From NCBI GenBank assembly GCA_016710095.1, contig JADJLL010000037.1, positions 1-19,922 of the forward strand: 19,922 bases of DNA. The letters run 5' to 3'. Under the pieces are notes generated by a model. It worked only from the letters and a program-made list of their open reading frames with translations, did no database searches and was not told the origin of the DNA. This stretch comes from Candidatus Eiseniibacteriota bacterium (GTDB taxonomy: Bacteria > Eisenbacteria > RBG-16-71-46). The translations under genes and the position numbers were made by a program. Positions 7,312 to 14,294 of the stretch are shown here, piece by piece. How positions within the stretch are numbered: the first letter of the stretch is position 1; every line of letters starts with the position of its first letter.

Positions 7312-8471
7312 CACTCGTCCCTCGTGAGGACCTGCACGAAGCAGTACTGGCCGATGCCGCCGACGTTGTGCGTGAGCCCGACGTCGGCGTTCGGCACCTG
7401 CCGCTCGCCCGCGTCGCCCCGCAGTTGCTTCACGATCTCGCACGTCATGGACACGCCGGTCGCGCCGATGGGGTGTCCCTTCGCCTTGAGCCCGCCGTCC
7501 ACGTTCACCGGCGTACTGCCGCCGATGTACGAACGCTTCTCCGAAATGAACGCGCCGCCCTCGCCCTTCGCGCAGAACCCGAGGTCCTCGTACGCGAGCA
7601 CTTCGGCGATCGTGAAGCAGTCGTGCACGTCGGCGACGCGCACGCGCTTCGCGTCCACGCCCGCCATCGCGTACGCCTGCTCGGCCGCGGCCTTCGCGCT
7701 CGAGAGTCCCGTGAGCGACGGCCGGCGCAGCACCGACATCGTGTCGCTCGCCGCGCCCATGCCGGCCAGCCACACCGGCGGCTTTCGCAGGCCGCGCGCG
7801 CGCGGTTCCGCGGCGAGGATCACGCACGCGGCGCCGTCGGCGTTCGCGCAGCAGTCGAACACGTGGAACGGCGTCGCGACGTCTTCCGACGCGTTCGCCT
7901 TCTCCGCGGTGATCTCCTTGCGGAACATCGCGAGCGGGTTCTTCGCGCCGTAGAAGTGGTTCTTGATCGCGACCGCCGTGAGCTGGTCGCGCGTCGTGCC
8001 GAACTCGTGCATGTGGCGCCGCGCGAACATCGCGTAGTAGCCCGGGAACGTGCTGCCGAAGCTCGACTCCCACTGCACCTCGCCCACGCGCCCCATGAGC
8101 GCGAGGATCTCGGCCGTCTCGAGCTCGGTCATCTTCTGGCAGCCGATCACCGCCACGACGTCGTGCACGCCCGCCTTGATGCTCATCCACGCGGTGCGGA
8201 TGGCGGCGCTGCCCGAGGCGCACGCGGCTTCGGTGAGCCACGTCGGCTTGGGGGTGAGCCCCAAGTATTCCTGCACGACGCCCGGCAGCGAGCGCTGCTT
8301 GTGGTACTCGGGCACCGAGCCCACGACCACCGCGTCCATGTGACCGCGCTCGAGTCCGGCGTCGGCGAGCGCGGCGCGGAACGCCTCGGCCGCCAGCTCC
8401 TGCACGGTCGCGTCGCTGCGGCGCCCGAACGCCGTGTGCCCGATGCCGACGATGCCGACGCGGCCGCTCAC
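7311..8471 (-). CDS. SCP2-type thiolase, candidate 3-oxopimelyl-CoA thiolase
   Basis: This 386-residue thiolase-fold protein has the nucleophilic Cys84 in EAACASGSAA, His283 in VHDCFT, His333 in KGHPIGATG and the NVGGIG stretch near 369. That pattern belongs to the SCP2/lipid-transfer thiolase branch rather than classical FadA/PhaA thiolases. Members that retain the cysteine and work with a DUF35 protein cleave beta-ketoacyl-CoA thioesters (BbsB is an example). In this operon the expected substrate is 3-oxopimelyl-CoA, giving glutaryl-CoA and acetyl-CoA; the substrate is inferred from context. The GTG start at 8471 overlaps the stop of the short-chain dehydrogenase (GTGA), which rules out the longer open frame upstream. 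The stop overlaps the DUF35 start. Confidence 0.8.
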   Translation of the reverse strand: MSGRVGIVGIGHTAFGRRSDATVQELAAEAFRAALADAGLERGHMDAVVVGSVPEYHKQRSLPGVVQEYLGLTPKPTWLTEAACASGSAAIRTAWMSIKAGVHDVVAVIGCQKMTELETAEILALMGRVGEVQWESSFGSTFPGYYAMFARRHMHEFGTTRDQLTAVAIKNHFYGAKNPLAMFRKEITAEKANASEDVATPFHVFDCCANADGAACVILAAEPRARGLRKPPVWLAGMGAASDTMSVLRRPSLTGLSSAKAAAEQAYAMAGVDAKRVRVADVHDCFTIAEVLAYEDLGFCAKGEGGAFISEKRSYIGGSTPVNVDGGLKAKGHPIGATGVSMTCEIVKQLRGDAGERQVPNADVGLTHNVGGIGQYCFVQVLTRDE

Positions 8472-9217
8472 AGGTACTGCCCTCCGTCGACCTGCACGAC
8501 CTGGCCGGTCACGTGGCGCGCGGCCTCCGAGCAGAGGAACGCGACGACCGCCGCGCAGTCGCGCGGCTCGGCGAGGCGCCCGAGCATCGTTTCGTCGACC
8601 GCCTTCTCGATCACCTCGGGCGGCAGCACCGCGGCCATCTCGGTGCGCACCATGCCCGGCGCGACGACGTTCACGGTGACGCCGAACTTGCCCAGCTCGC
8701 GCGCGAGCGTCTTGGACAGCGCGACCATGCCGCCCTTGGACGCCGCGTAGTTCGCCTGCCCGAACTTGCCGCGCAGGCCGTTGATGCTCGCGATGTTCAC
8801 GATGCGCCCCGAACGCGCGTCCTTCATGAGCGCGCCCGCGGCGCGGCAGTACGCGAAGCAGCCCTTCAGGTTCACGTCGATCACGCGGTCCCACTGCGCC
8901 TCGGTCATCTTCCACGACAGCGCGTCGTCGGTGACGCCGGCGCAGCAGACGAGCACGTCGAGATGGCCCGCGGCCCCGGCCACCTCGCGCACCGTCTGCT
9001 CCGCCAGCGAAAAGTCGCGCACGTCCGCCGTGTGGAACGTCGCGCGCACACCCGCGCCCGCGACCGCCGCGAGCGTGAGTTCCGCCTTCTCGTCGCGGCG
9101 CACGTCCACGATCGCCACGTCGCAGCCTTCGCGCGCCAGCTCGAGCGCGATCGCGGCGCCGATGCCCGCCGCGCCGCCCGTCACGAGCGCCGTACGACCC
9201 TTGAGTCCGAGATCCAC
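8468..9217 (-). CDS. Short-chain dehydrogenase/reductase, candidate 3-hydroxypimelyl-CoA dehydrogenase
   Basis: This 249-residue classical SDR is FabG-like. The Rossmann motif TGGAAGIG is at 13-20, CAGV at 92-95, the conserved Asn in DVNLKG at 116, and the catalytic triad is Ser144 (NIASINGLRG), Tyr157 and Lys161 (YAASKGG). Asp38 after the second strand (VAIVDVRRD) suggests a preference for NAD(H), which suits an oxidative role. Between oah, which makes 3-hydroxypimelyl-CoA, and the thiolase, the natural role is to oxidise the 3-hydroxyl to the 3-oxo compound. By sequence alone it could also be a 3-oxoacyl-ACP reductase or another alcohol dehydrogenase; bzd clusters carry a short-chain alcohol dehydrogenase (BzdZ). 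The start is GTG 9217 with GGAG about 7 bases upstream. Confidence 0.82.
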   Translation of the reverse strand: MDLGLKGRTALVTGGAAGIGAAIALELAREGCDVAIVDVRRDEKAELTLAAVAGAGVRATFHTADVRDFSLAEQTVREVAGAAGHLDVLVCCAGVTDDALSWKMTEAQWDRVIDVNLKGCFAYCRAAGALMKDARSGRIVNIASINGLRGKFGQANYAASKGGMVALSKTLARELGKFGVTVNVVAPGMVRTEMAAVLPPEVIEKAVDETMLGRLAEPRDCAAVVAFLCSEAARHVTGQVVQVDGGQYL

Positions 9218-9242
9218 GCGTGCTCCGTTCGCGGACGCGCGG

Positions 9243-10343
9243 TCAGCGCGCCGCGGTCTCCGCCGTGCCGGCCGGCGCGATGGCGCGCATGAGCTCTTCG
9301 TTCCACGGGTGACCGGCGGCGAGCAGCTGGCGGAGCTTGATGAAGTCCACCTCGCGCTGCTCCTTCGGGCCTTCGTTGAACGCGCGGAAGCCGGCGCGGC
9401 CCTCGGTCATCATGTTGAGCGCGAGCCACTCGCGGTTCGTGATGCTGTTGACGTCCCAGTGCCCCTGCTTGTGCTTGCGCACGCTGTTCACCGTCTTGCT
9501 CACGCAGTCGGGCATGAGCATGAGCAGCTTCGTGCACATGCGTTCGACGGCCTCGTCGAGCGCGGACAGGTCGCTCGCGCACTGCGCGAAGAGCGCCTTG
9601 CCCTCGGCGGCCGCGGCGCCCGTCTTGTAGTCGCCGTACACGACCTTGCCCCACTCGTCCGCGACCTTGTCGGTCACGACCAGCGGGTTCGGCACCCACT
9701 GCCCGTCCTTCTTGAGCACGGGCACGACTTCGTTGATCAGCCCGAGCCACGACGCCTTGTGCGCGCTCCACGCCTCGCACAGCACCGCGCTCTCCATCGC
9801 GTGACCGAAGCCCACGTAGAGCGGCAGGAAGTCCGTGCTGCCGCCGTCGGGCGCCGAGCCGTGCTTGGGGCCGGCCTGGCCGAAGCGCGCGGTGTCGATC
9901 GCGATGCTGAAGTCGCACGCCATGCCGATCTCCTGCCCGCCGCCGATGCGCATGCCGTTCACGCGATTGATGACGGGCTTGTCGCAGCGCAGGATCGAAT
10001 CGATCATGTCGTTGAAGATGCGCATGTACTGCTTGTACTCCTGCGGATTGCCCGCGTAGTACTCGGCGTACTCCTTGGTGTTGCCGCCGGTGCAGAACGC
10101 GCGATCCCCCACGGCCGTGAACACCACGCACACGACGCTGCGGTCCATGCTGGCCTGGCGGAACGCCAGCACGATCTCGCGCGCGGCTTCGGTCGTGTAG
10201 CTGTTCAGCTGGCCGGGGTTGTCGATGATGATCCAGGCGTTGAACAGCCCCTCGACCTTCGCGCCCTTCGGGTCGCGCGCCGGGCGCAGCTCGTAACCGA
10301 TGTGCTCGAACTTGTAGCCGTCGACGAGAACGTGGCTCTTCAT
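9243..10343 (-). CDS. oah: 6-oxocyclohex-1-ene-1-carbonyl-CoA hydrolase
   Basis: This 366-residue crotonase-superfamily enzyme is much longer than ordinary enoyl-CoA hydratases but close to known Oah/BzdY/BadI-type ring hydrolases (about 370-380). Diagnostic stretches are AFCTGGNTKEYAEYYAGNP (82-100), VNGMRIGGGQEIGMACDFSI (128-147) and RFGQAGPKHGSAPDGGSTD (153-171). The enzyme adds water to the ring enone and then cleaves the C-C bond to give 3-hydroxypimelyl-CoA, the ring-opening step of the pathway. ATG 10343 has GGAG about 10 bases upstream and follows had after 44 bases. I regard this as the most specific marker of benzoyl-CoA degradation in the window. Confidence 0.9.
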   Translation of the reverse strand: MKSHVLVDGYKFEHIGYELRPARDPKGAKVEGLFNAWIIIDNPGQLNSYTTEAAREIVLAFRQASMDRSVVCVVFTAVGDRAFCTGGNTKEYAEYYAGNPQEYKQYMRIFNDMIDSILRCDKPVINRVNGMRIGGGQEIGMACDFSIAIDTARFGQAGPKHGSAPDGGSTDFLPLYVGFGHAMESAVLCEAWSAHKASWLGLINEVVPVLKKDGQWVPNPLVVTDKVADEWGKVVYGDYKTGAAAAEGKALFAQCASDLSALDEAVERMCTKLLMLMPDCVSKTVNSVRKHKQGHWDVNSITNREWLALNMMTEGRAGFRAFNEGPKEQREVDFIKLRQLLAAGHPWNEELMRAIAPAGTAETAAR

Positions 10344-10387
10344 GTCGTGTGCTCCGGAGCGCCGCGCCGCGCGCGGCCTCGTGGGGG

Positions 10388-11440
10388 TCAGCGCGTCGCC
10401 GGCTCGAGGATCGCGCGGCGGTGGAGTTCGTGGTCCGCCACCTTGCGGACGACCTCGGGGCCGTCGGCGAGCGAGTGGCGTTCGATGAACGGTTTCAGCG
10501 TGACGCGTCCGCTCGTGACCATCGCGAGCGCGTCCGGGTAGAGCTCCGGCCGGCACCCCCACGTGCCCTGCACGGTGGCGTCGAACGCCATCAGGTTCGA
10601 CAGCCGGATTTCGATCTTGCCGAGCGTGAAGCCCACGACCATGAGCGTGCCCGCGTGCCCGAGCAGCCCGAACGCCGTCTCCTGCCCCGGCGTGGACCCC
10701 GAGCACTCGAACACCTTGGCGCCGTGCGCGGGGCAGCCCCACTCCTTCGCACGGGCGCCGATCTCCTTCTTGAGCGTCTTGAAGTCGGTCGTGCGGCTGT
10801 TGAACGTCGCGTGCGCGCCGTGCTGCGCGATGAGCGCGAGCTTCGCGTCGTCCACGTCGATCGCCACGACCTTCGCGCCCATCGCGCTCGCGATCTGCAC
10901 CGCGTAACCGCCCACACCGCCCACTCCGATCACGATCGCGAGTTCGCCCGCGGCGAGCCCGCTGCGCACGACCGCCTGGTACGGCGTCGTGACGGCGTCG
11001 GCGACGACGGACAGTTCGGAGAGCGCGTAGCCACCGCGGTCCGTCACGTGGCACAGCCCGCGCGCGGGCACCACGATGCAGTCCGCGAAACCGCCGTCCA
11101 TGTCGTTGCCCGGCATGAGCTGCGCGCGGCACGCGTTGCCGCGGCCGTCCTCGCACAGGTCGCACGCGCCGCACGAGATCACGGCGGGCACGATCACCTC
11201 GCGGCCGAGCCACTCCGCGGCGCCGTCACCCGCGGCGTCCACGGTGCCGCTCACTTCGTGGCCGAGCGTCAGCGGCAGCGGGCGGCGCGTCGGCACGCCG
11301 TCGCGCCAGAAACCGATGTCGGTGTGGCAGACGCCGCAGCCGGCGACGCGCACGCGCACTTCTCCGGGGCCGGGAACGGGATCGGGCAGGTCTTCGAGCG
11401 TGAGCGGGGTACCCACGGCGTTCAGTCGAACGGCCTTCAT
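10388..11440 (-). CDS. had: 6-hydroxycyclohex-1-ene-1-carbonyl-CoA dehydrogenase
   Basis: This 350-residue zinc-dependent medium-chain alcohol dehydrogenase should oxidise the Dch product to 6-oxocyclohex-1-ene-1-carbonyl-CoA with NAD+. Seen are a catalytic zinc site (Cys35/Cys38 in AGCGVCHTD, His61-Glu62 in LGHEVSG), the structural zinc cysteines 90, 93, 96 and 104 (SCGACDLCEDGRGNAC) and a nucleotide-binding GVGGVGGYAVQIASAMGAK (172-190). Specificity for the alicyclic CoA ester is inferred from the adjacent oah and the reductase genes; an ordinary alcohol dehydrogenase is the alternative. The ATG at 11440 overlaps the TetR stop (ATGA), tying its translation to that of the regulator. Confidence 0.88.
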   Translation of the reverse strand: MKAVRLNAVGTPLTLEDLPDPVPGPGEVRVRVAGCGVCHTDIGFWRDGVPTRRPLPLTLGHEVSGTVDAAGDGAAEWLGREVIVPAVISCGACDLCEDGRGNACRAQLMPGNDMDGGFADCIVVPARGLCHVTDRGGYALSELSVVADAVTTPYQAVVRSGLAAGELAIVIGVGGVGGYAVQIASAMGAKVVAIDVDDAKLALIAQHGAHATFNSRTTDFKTLKKEIGARAKEWGCPAHGAKVFECSGSTPGQETAFGLLGHAGTLMVVGFTLGKIEIRLSNLMAFDATVQGTWGCRPELYPDALAMVTSGRVTLKPFIERHSLADGPEVVRKVADHELHRRAILEPATR

Positions 11441-12123
11441 GGCGTGGTCTTGCTCCGGGTGCGGGGCCGCGCGGCACGCGGCCCGGTCGTGCGCACGAGG
11501 CGCGGACGCGGCAGGGGCCCCAACCCGCCCACCAGGTGATCCGAGAACTGCCGGCCGAGCTCGGCCGTCGAAAGCGCGCCACCGGGGCGCCACCAGCGGG
11601 CGATCCAGTTGATGGCGCCGAGAATGGCGAACACCGCGACCTTCGCGTCGGTGTCGCGGAACACGCCCGCGCGCACGCCGCGCTCGATGATGCGGCGCAG
11701 CTCGCGCTCGTAGCGGTCGCGGCCGGCGACGACTTCGCGCTGGCGCTCGCCCGAGAGCGACGGGACTTCGAACGCCAGCGGCGAGCCGTCGAGCGTCTCG
11801 GTCATGACGCGCACGTGCGCCTCGATGACGTGGCGCAGCTGGTCCGCGGGCGACTCCAGCCGGCGCGCTTCGGCGAGGTTGTGCTCGAGTTCGCCGAGCG
11901 CCTCGCGGTGGCACTCGAAGAGGATCGCGTCCTTGTCCGGGAAATAGTGGTAGAGCGCCGTCTTGCGCACGCCCAGCTGCTCGGCGATGTGGTCGAGCGT
12001 GGTCGCGTGGTAGCCGCGCTCACGGAACGCACGCAGCGCCGCATGCTGGATCTCGCTGCGGCGGCGTTCGCGTTTCTCGTGGACGTGCGGCGAGGACTGC
12101 TTCACCGCGGCGGCTCGGACCAT
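11437..12123 (-). CDS. TetR/AcrR-family transcriptional regulator of the benzoyl-CoA operon
   Basis: This 228-residue repressor-type protein has an N-terminal helix-turn-helix. The sequence HAALRAFRERGYHATTLDHI (27-46) is followed by AEQLGVRKTALYHYFPDKDA (47-66), the standard TetR recognition helix and YHYF signature. The helical C-terminal ligand domain ends in a basic tail. It is the first gene of the operon: its stop overlaps the had start (ATGA). This suggests autoregulation together with the catabolic genes, with a CoA thioester of the pathway as a plausible inducer (inference). Known bcr/bzd clusters use other regulator types such as BzdR or BadR. The ATG at 12123 has AAGGGAG about 7 bases upstream. 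A candidate operator lies at 12179-12192. Confidence 0.85.
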   Translation of the reverse strand: MVRAAAVKQSSPHVHEKRERRRSEIQHAALRAFRERGYHATTLDHIAEQLGVRKTALYHYFPDKDAILFECHREALGELEHNLAEARRLESPADQLRHVIEAHVRVMTETLDGSPLAFEVPSLSGERQREVVAGRDRYERELRRIIERGVRAGVFRDTDAKVAVFAILGAINWIARWWRPGGALSTAELGRQFSDHLVGGLGPLPRPRLVRTTGPRAARPRTRSKTTP

Positions 12124-12178
12124 GACCGGACTCCCTTGGCGGGGGGACGGATGGAAAGCAGAACGAACGGAAGAACTT

Positions 12179-12192
12179 TGAACATCCGTTCA
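12179..12192. promoter_or_regulatory. Candidate TetR operator, TGAAC-N4-GTTCA
   Basis: A perfect 5+5 inverted repeat with a 4-base centre (TGAACATCCGTTCA) lies 56-69 bases upstream of the TetR start, in the divergent intergenic region. A wider inverted pair, GAACGGA (12165-12171) and TCCGTTC (12185-12191), overlaps it, and GAAC recurs at 12161, 12165 and 12173. On the minus strand a weak -35-like TTGTGG (12198-12203) lies just upstream, so a repressor bound here would cover the promoter region. On the plus strand TTGAAC (12178-12183) could be a -35 for the divergent gene. Assigning the site to this TetR protein is inference. Confidence 0.45.
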
Positions 12193-12261
12193 GTTTTCCA
12201 CAATGGGCCGAAAGTACCGGCGGTGGGCGTGACGGAGGCCGATACCGGACGCGACAGTCGC

Positions 12262-12285
12262 GCTGCCGGCGCACGCGCCGGCAGC
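12262..12285. repeat. Perfect 11+11 palindrome before the secreted repeat-protein gene
   Basis: GCTGCCGGCGC and its exact complement GCGCCGGCAGC are separated by two bases. As RNA this gives a 9-10 bp GC-only stem whose 3' edge is 12 bases from the AGGAGGA at 12297-12303. It could act as a 5'-UTR hairpin affecting translation or mRNA stability, or as a dyad operator. Short CCCATCTTTG follows, so a weak attenuator is also possible. Confidence 0.5.
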
Positions 12286-12307
12286 CCCATCTTTGCAGGA
12301 GGACCCG

Positions 12308-14026
12308 GTGCCTCGCGTTCGACTACTCGCCTTCATGCTCGTCGTCCCTGCGCTCGGCATCGGCGCCTCGCCGGCCCGCGCGGCCTGGCCCAGTTCGCCG
12401 CTCGTCAACGTTCCCGTGTGCACGGCCCCCGGCGAGCAGGTACTCACGGCGCTCGTGCGTGACGGGCAGGGCGGGCTGATCGCGGTCTGGCAGGACTCGC
12501 GCAACGGCGCCGATGGGATCTTCGCGCAGCGCTTGGACGCTTCGGGCGTGGCGCAATGGGCGCCCGGCGGCGTCGCCGTCGTCACGGCGAACAGCGCGTA
12601 CTCCTACCCCGCCGCGATCCCCGACGGCGCGGGCGGCGCGATCATCGCGTGGGTGGACCGCCGTGCGGACCCCGACGGCGACATCTACGCGCAGCGCATC
12701 GACGCGAACGGCGCGAGGCAGTGGAACACGGGCGGCGTTCCGGTGTGCACGGCGGGCGGCTTCGGGCAGTACGCGAACGTCGTGTCCGACCGCGCCGGGG
12801 GCGCGATCGTGGTGTGGATGGACGCTCGTACGGGACAGCCCGTCACTTCCTACGCGCAGCGGTTGAGTGCCGGCGGCGTTCCGCAGTGGGCGCCGGGCGG
12901 CGTGCCCTTTTCGTCGTCCGCCAACGCCTGGTATACGCCGTCCGTTTTCGCCCCGGACGATTCCGGCGGAGTGATCGCCGCGTGGCACGACGTCGCTCCC
13001 TCGGGGACCGGCGCAGTCCACCCGTGGGCTCAGCGTCTCGACGGAGCGGGCCAGCCGCGCTGGGGCGCGAACGGCATCATGCTGGCGGACACCAGCTCCC
13101 AGGTGGACCCGGCCATCGCCGACGATGGAGCGGGGGGCGCGATCATCGTGTGGGCCGACTCTCGAGGCGGCAACGCCATCACGACGTCGACCTACGGGCA
13201 ACGGGTGAGCGCGGCCGGGGTTCCGTTGTGGGGAGCGAACGGCATTCCGCTCGGGCCTCCCGCCGGATTCACCCGCAACGACGGCTACCACGCCGCGGTT
13301 TCGGACGGAGCCGGCGGCGCGGTCGTCGTGTGGACGGACTACGACAGCAAGGCGATCCGCGCCCAGCGCGTGAACGGCCTCGGCGCGACGCAGTGGCCAT
13401 TCGACGGTGTGCTCGTGTGCTCCACGACGGGCGAACGCCAGCCGAATCGCATCCAATCGGACGGCGCGGGCGGCGTGCTGGTGCCGTGGTCCGACTATCG
13501 ACTCGGCGGCGGGGACATCTACGTCCAGCGCGTCGACGCAGCGGGCGAGCCCGCGTGGACGACCGATGGCGTCGCCACGTGCACCGCCGGTTACGTTCAG
13601 GCGATGCCCATGCTCGTCGCCGACGGCGCCGGCGGCGCGCTCGTGGCGTGGTCCGACTATCGGGGCGGCGACAACTGGCACGTGTTCGCGCAGAACGTCG
13701 CCGGCGCCGGCGCGCTGGGCGGCACGACTCTCGGCGTCGGCGCCGCGCCCGGACTCACCGGACTCGCGGTGCGCTGCGCCGGGCCCCATCCGAGCCGCGG
13801 TGCGTTCGCCGTCGAATGCTCCCTGCCACTGGATGGCGATGCGATCGTCAGCCTGTTCGACGTGACGGGCCGCTGCCTCGAAAGCCGGCCGCTCACCGGG
13901 CTCGGCGCCGGCACGCATCGCGTCACGTTCGCCGGCCGGACCGTCGCTCGATCACCCGGTGTCTACCTGGTCCGGCTGGCGCAAGGCGGCCGCCACTGCA
14001 CGGCACGGATGGTCGTCGTCCGCTGA
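12308..14026 (+). CDS. Secreted eight-repeat beta-rich protein with FlgD-like C-terminal domain
   Basis: This 572-residue exported protein has an N-terminal signal peptide (hydrophobic LLAFMLVVPALGIGAS, likely cleaved after SPARA). Eight repeats of about 50-60 residues follow, of the pattern DGxGGxIxxWxDxR...YAQRxDxxGxxxWxxxGV, for example DGAGGAIIAWVDRR and DIYAQRIDANGARQW. They probably form a beta-propeller or repeated beta-sheet surface structure. The last roughly 85 residues (GPHPSRGAFAVECSLPLDGD, SLFDVTGRCLES, SPGVYLVRLAQGG) are a FlgD-like Ig domain of the kind used as a C-terminal sorting tail in FCB-type bacteria. GTG 12308 is chosen because AGGAGGA lies 4-5 bases upstream; the in-frame TTG at 12293 has no such site. 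Substrate or partner unknown. It is a paralog of the broken gene at 1-1598. Confidence 0.8.
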   Translation: MPRVRLLAFMLVVPALGIGASPARAAWPSSPLVNVPVCTAPGEQVLTALVRDGQGGLIAVWQDSRNGADGIFAQRLDASGVAQWAPGGVAVVTANSAYSYPAAIPDGAGGAIIAWVDRRADPDGDIYAQRIDANGARQWNTGGVPVCTAGGFGQYANVVSDRAGGAIVVWMDARTGQPVTSYAQRLSAGGVPQWAPGGVPFSSSANAWYTPSVFAPDDSGGVIAAWHDVAPSGTGAVHPWAQRLDGAGQPRWGANGIMLADTSSQVDPAIADDGAGGAIIVWADSRGGNAITTSTYGQRVSAAGVPLWGANGIPLGPPAGFTRNDGYHAAVSDGAGGAVVVWTDYDSKAIRAQRVNGLGATQWPFDGVLVCSTTGERQPNRIQSDGAGGVLVPWSDYRLGGGDIYVQRVDAAGEPAWTTDGVATCTAGYVQAMPMLVADGAGGALVAWSDYRGGDNWHVFAQNVAGAGALGGTTLGVGAAPGLTGLAVRCAGPHPSRGAFAVECSLPLDGDAIVSLFDVTGRCLESRPLTGLGAGTHRVTFAGRTVARSPGVYLVRLAQGGRHCTARMVVVR

Positions 14027-14048
14027 TCGCCCGATCGCTTCGAGTCGT

Positions 14049-14294
14049 TCAGCCGCGATTGCGCGGGTGGCGCTTCGCCGTGCGCTCGTTGCCGCGGCGG
14101 TAGTTGCCCGTCACTCGCGCCATCAGCTGCTGGGCGCCGGAGACATCGCCGCCCTCGACGTCCGCGAGAAATGCGGCGGCTTTGGCGCCACGCAGGGTGG
14201 CGGCGAGCCGGCCGTGGTGCAGCACTTCGACGTCGCCGCTCTTGCGCGCCCGCCAGGTGAATCCCAGGTCGCCGTGCTCCGCCGGGCCGCTCAC
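14049..14294 (-). CDS. Small basic conserved-looking protein coupled to a GNAT acetyltransferase
   Basis: This 81-residue protein begins VSGPAEHGDLGFTWRARKSG and ends VTGNYRRGNERTAKRHPRNRG. It has alternating charged and hydrophobic composition (DVEVLHHGRLAATLRGAKAA) that looks like a real fold rather than noise. The C-terminus is strongly basic, so nucleic-acid binding is possible, but no named motif is recognised. The GTG start at 14294 overlaps the stop of the acetyltransferase (GTGA), and this coupling is the main support for the start. It converges with the repeat-protein gene, leaving 22 bases between stops with no clear terminator. Confidence 0.62.
   Translation of the reverse strand: MSGPAEHGDLGFTWRARKSGDVEVLHHGRLAATLRGAKAAAFLADVEGGDVSGAQQLMARVTGNYRRGNERTAKRHPRNRG

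Noticed and set aside
7311..8915. Upstream extension of the thiolase frame
   Set aside because: The first roughly 148 codons are a shadow of the short-chain dehydrogenase. GTG 8471 overlaps that gene's stop and gives the normal family length.
12293..12307. TTG start for the intact repeat protein
   Set aside because: The AGGAGGA ribosome site lies inside this stretch and is correctly spaced for GTG 12308.
12308..14026. The repeats of about 50-60 codons considered as a tandem DNA repeat or CRISPR-like array
   Set aside because: The repetition is at protein level with diverged DNA, in one continuous coding frame with a signal peptide; there are no uniform short direct repeats with spacers.
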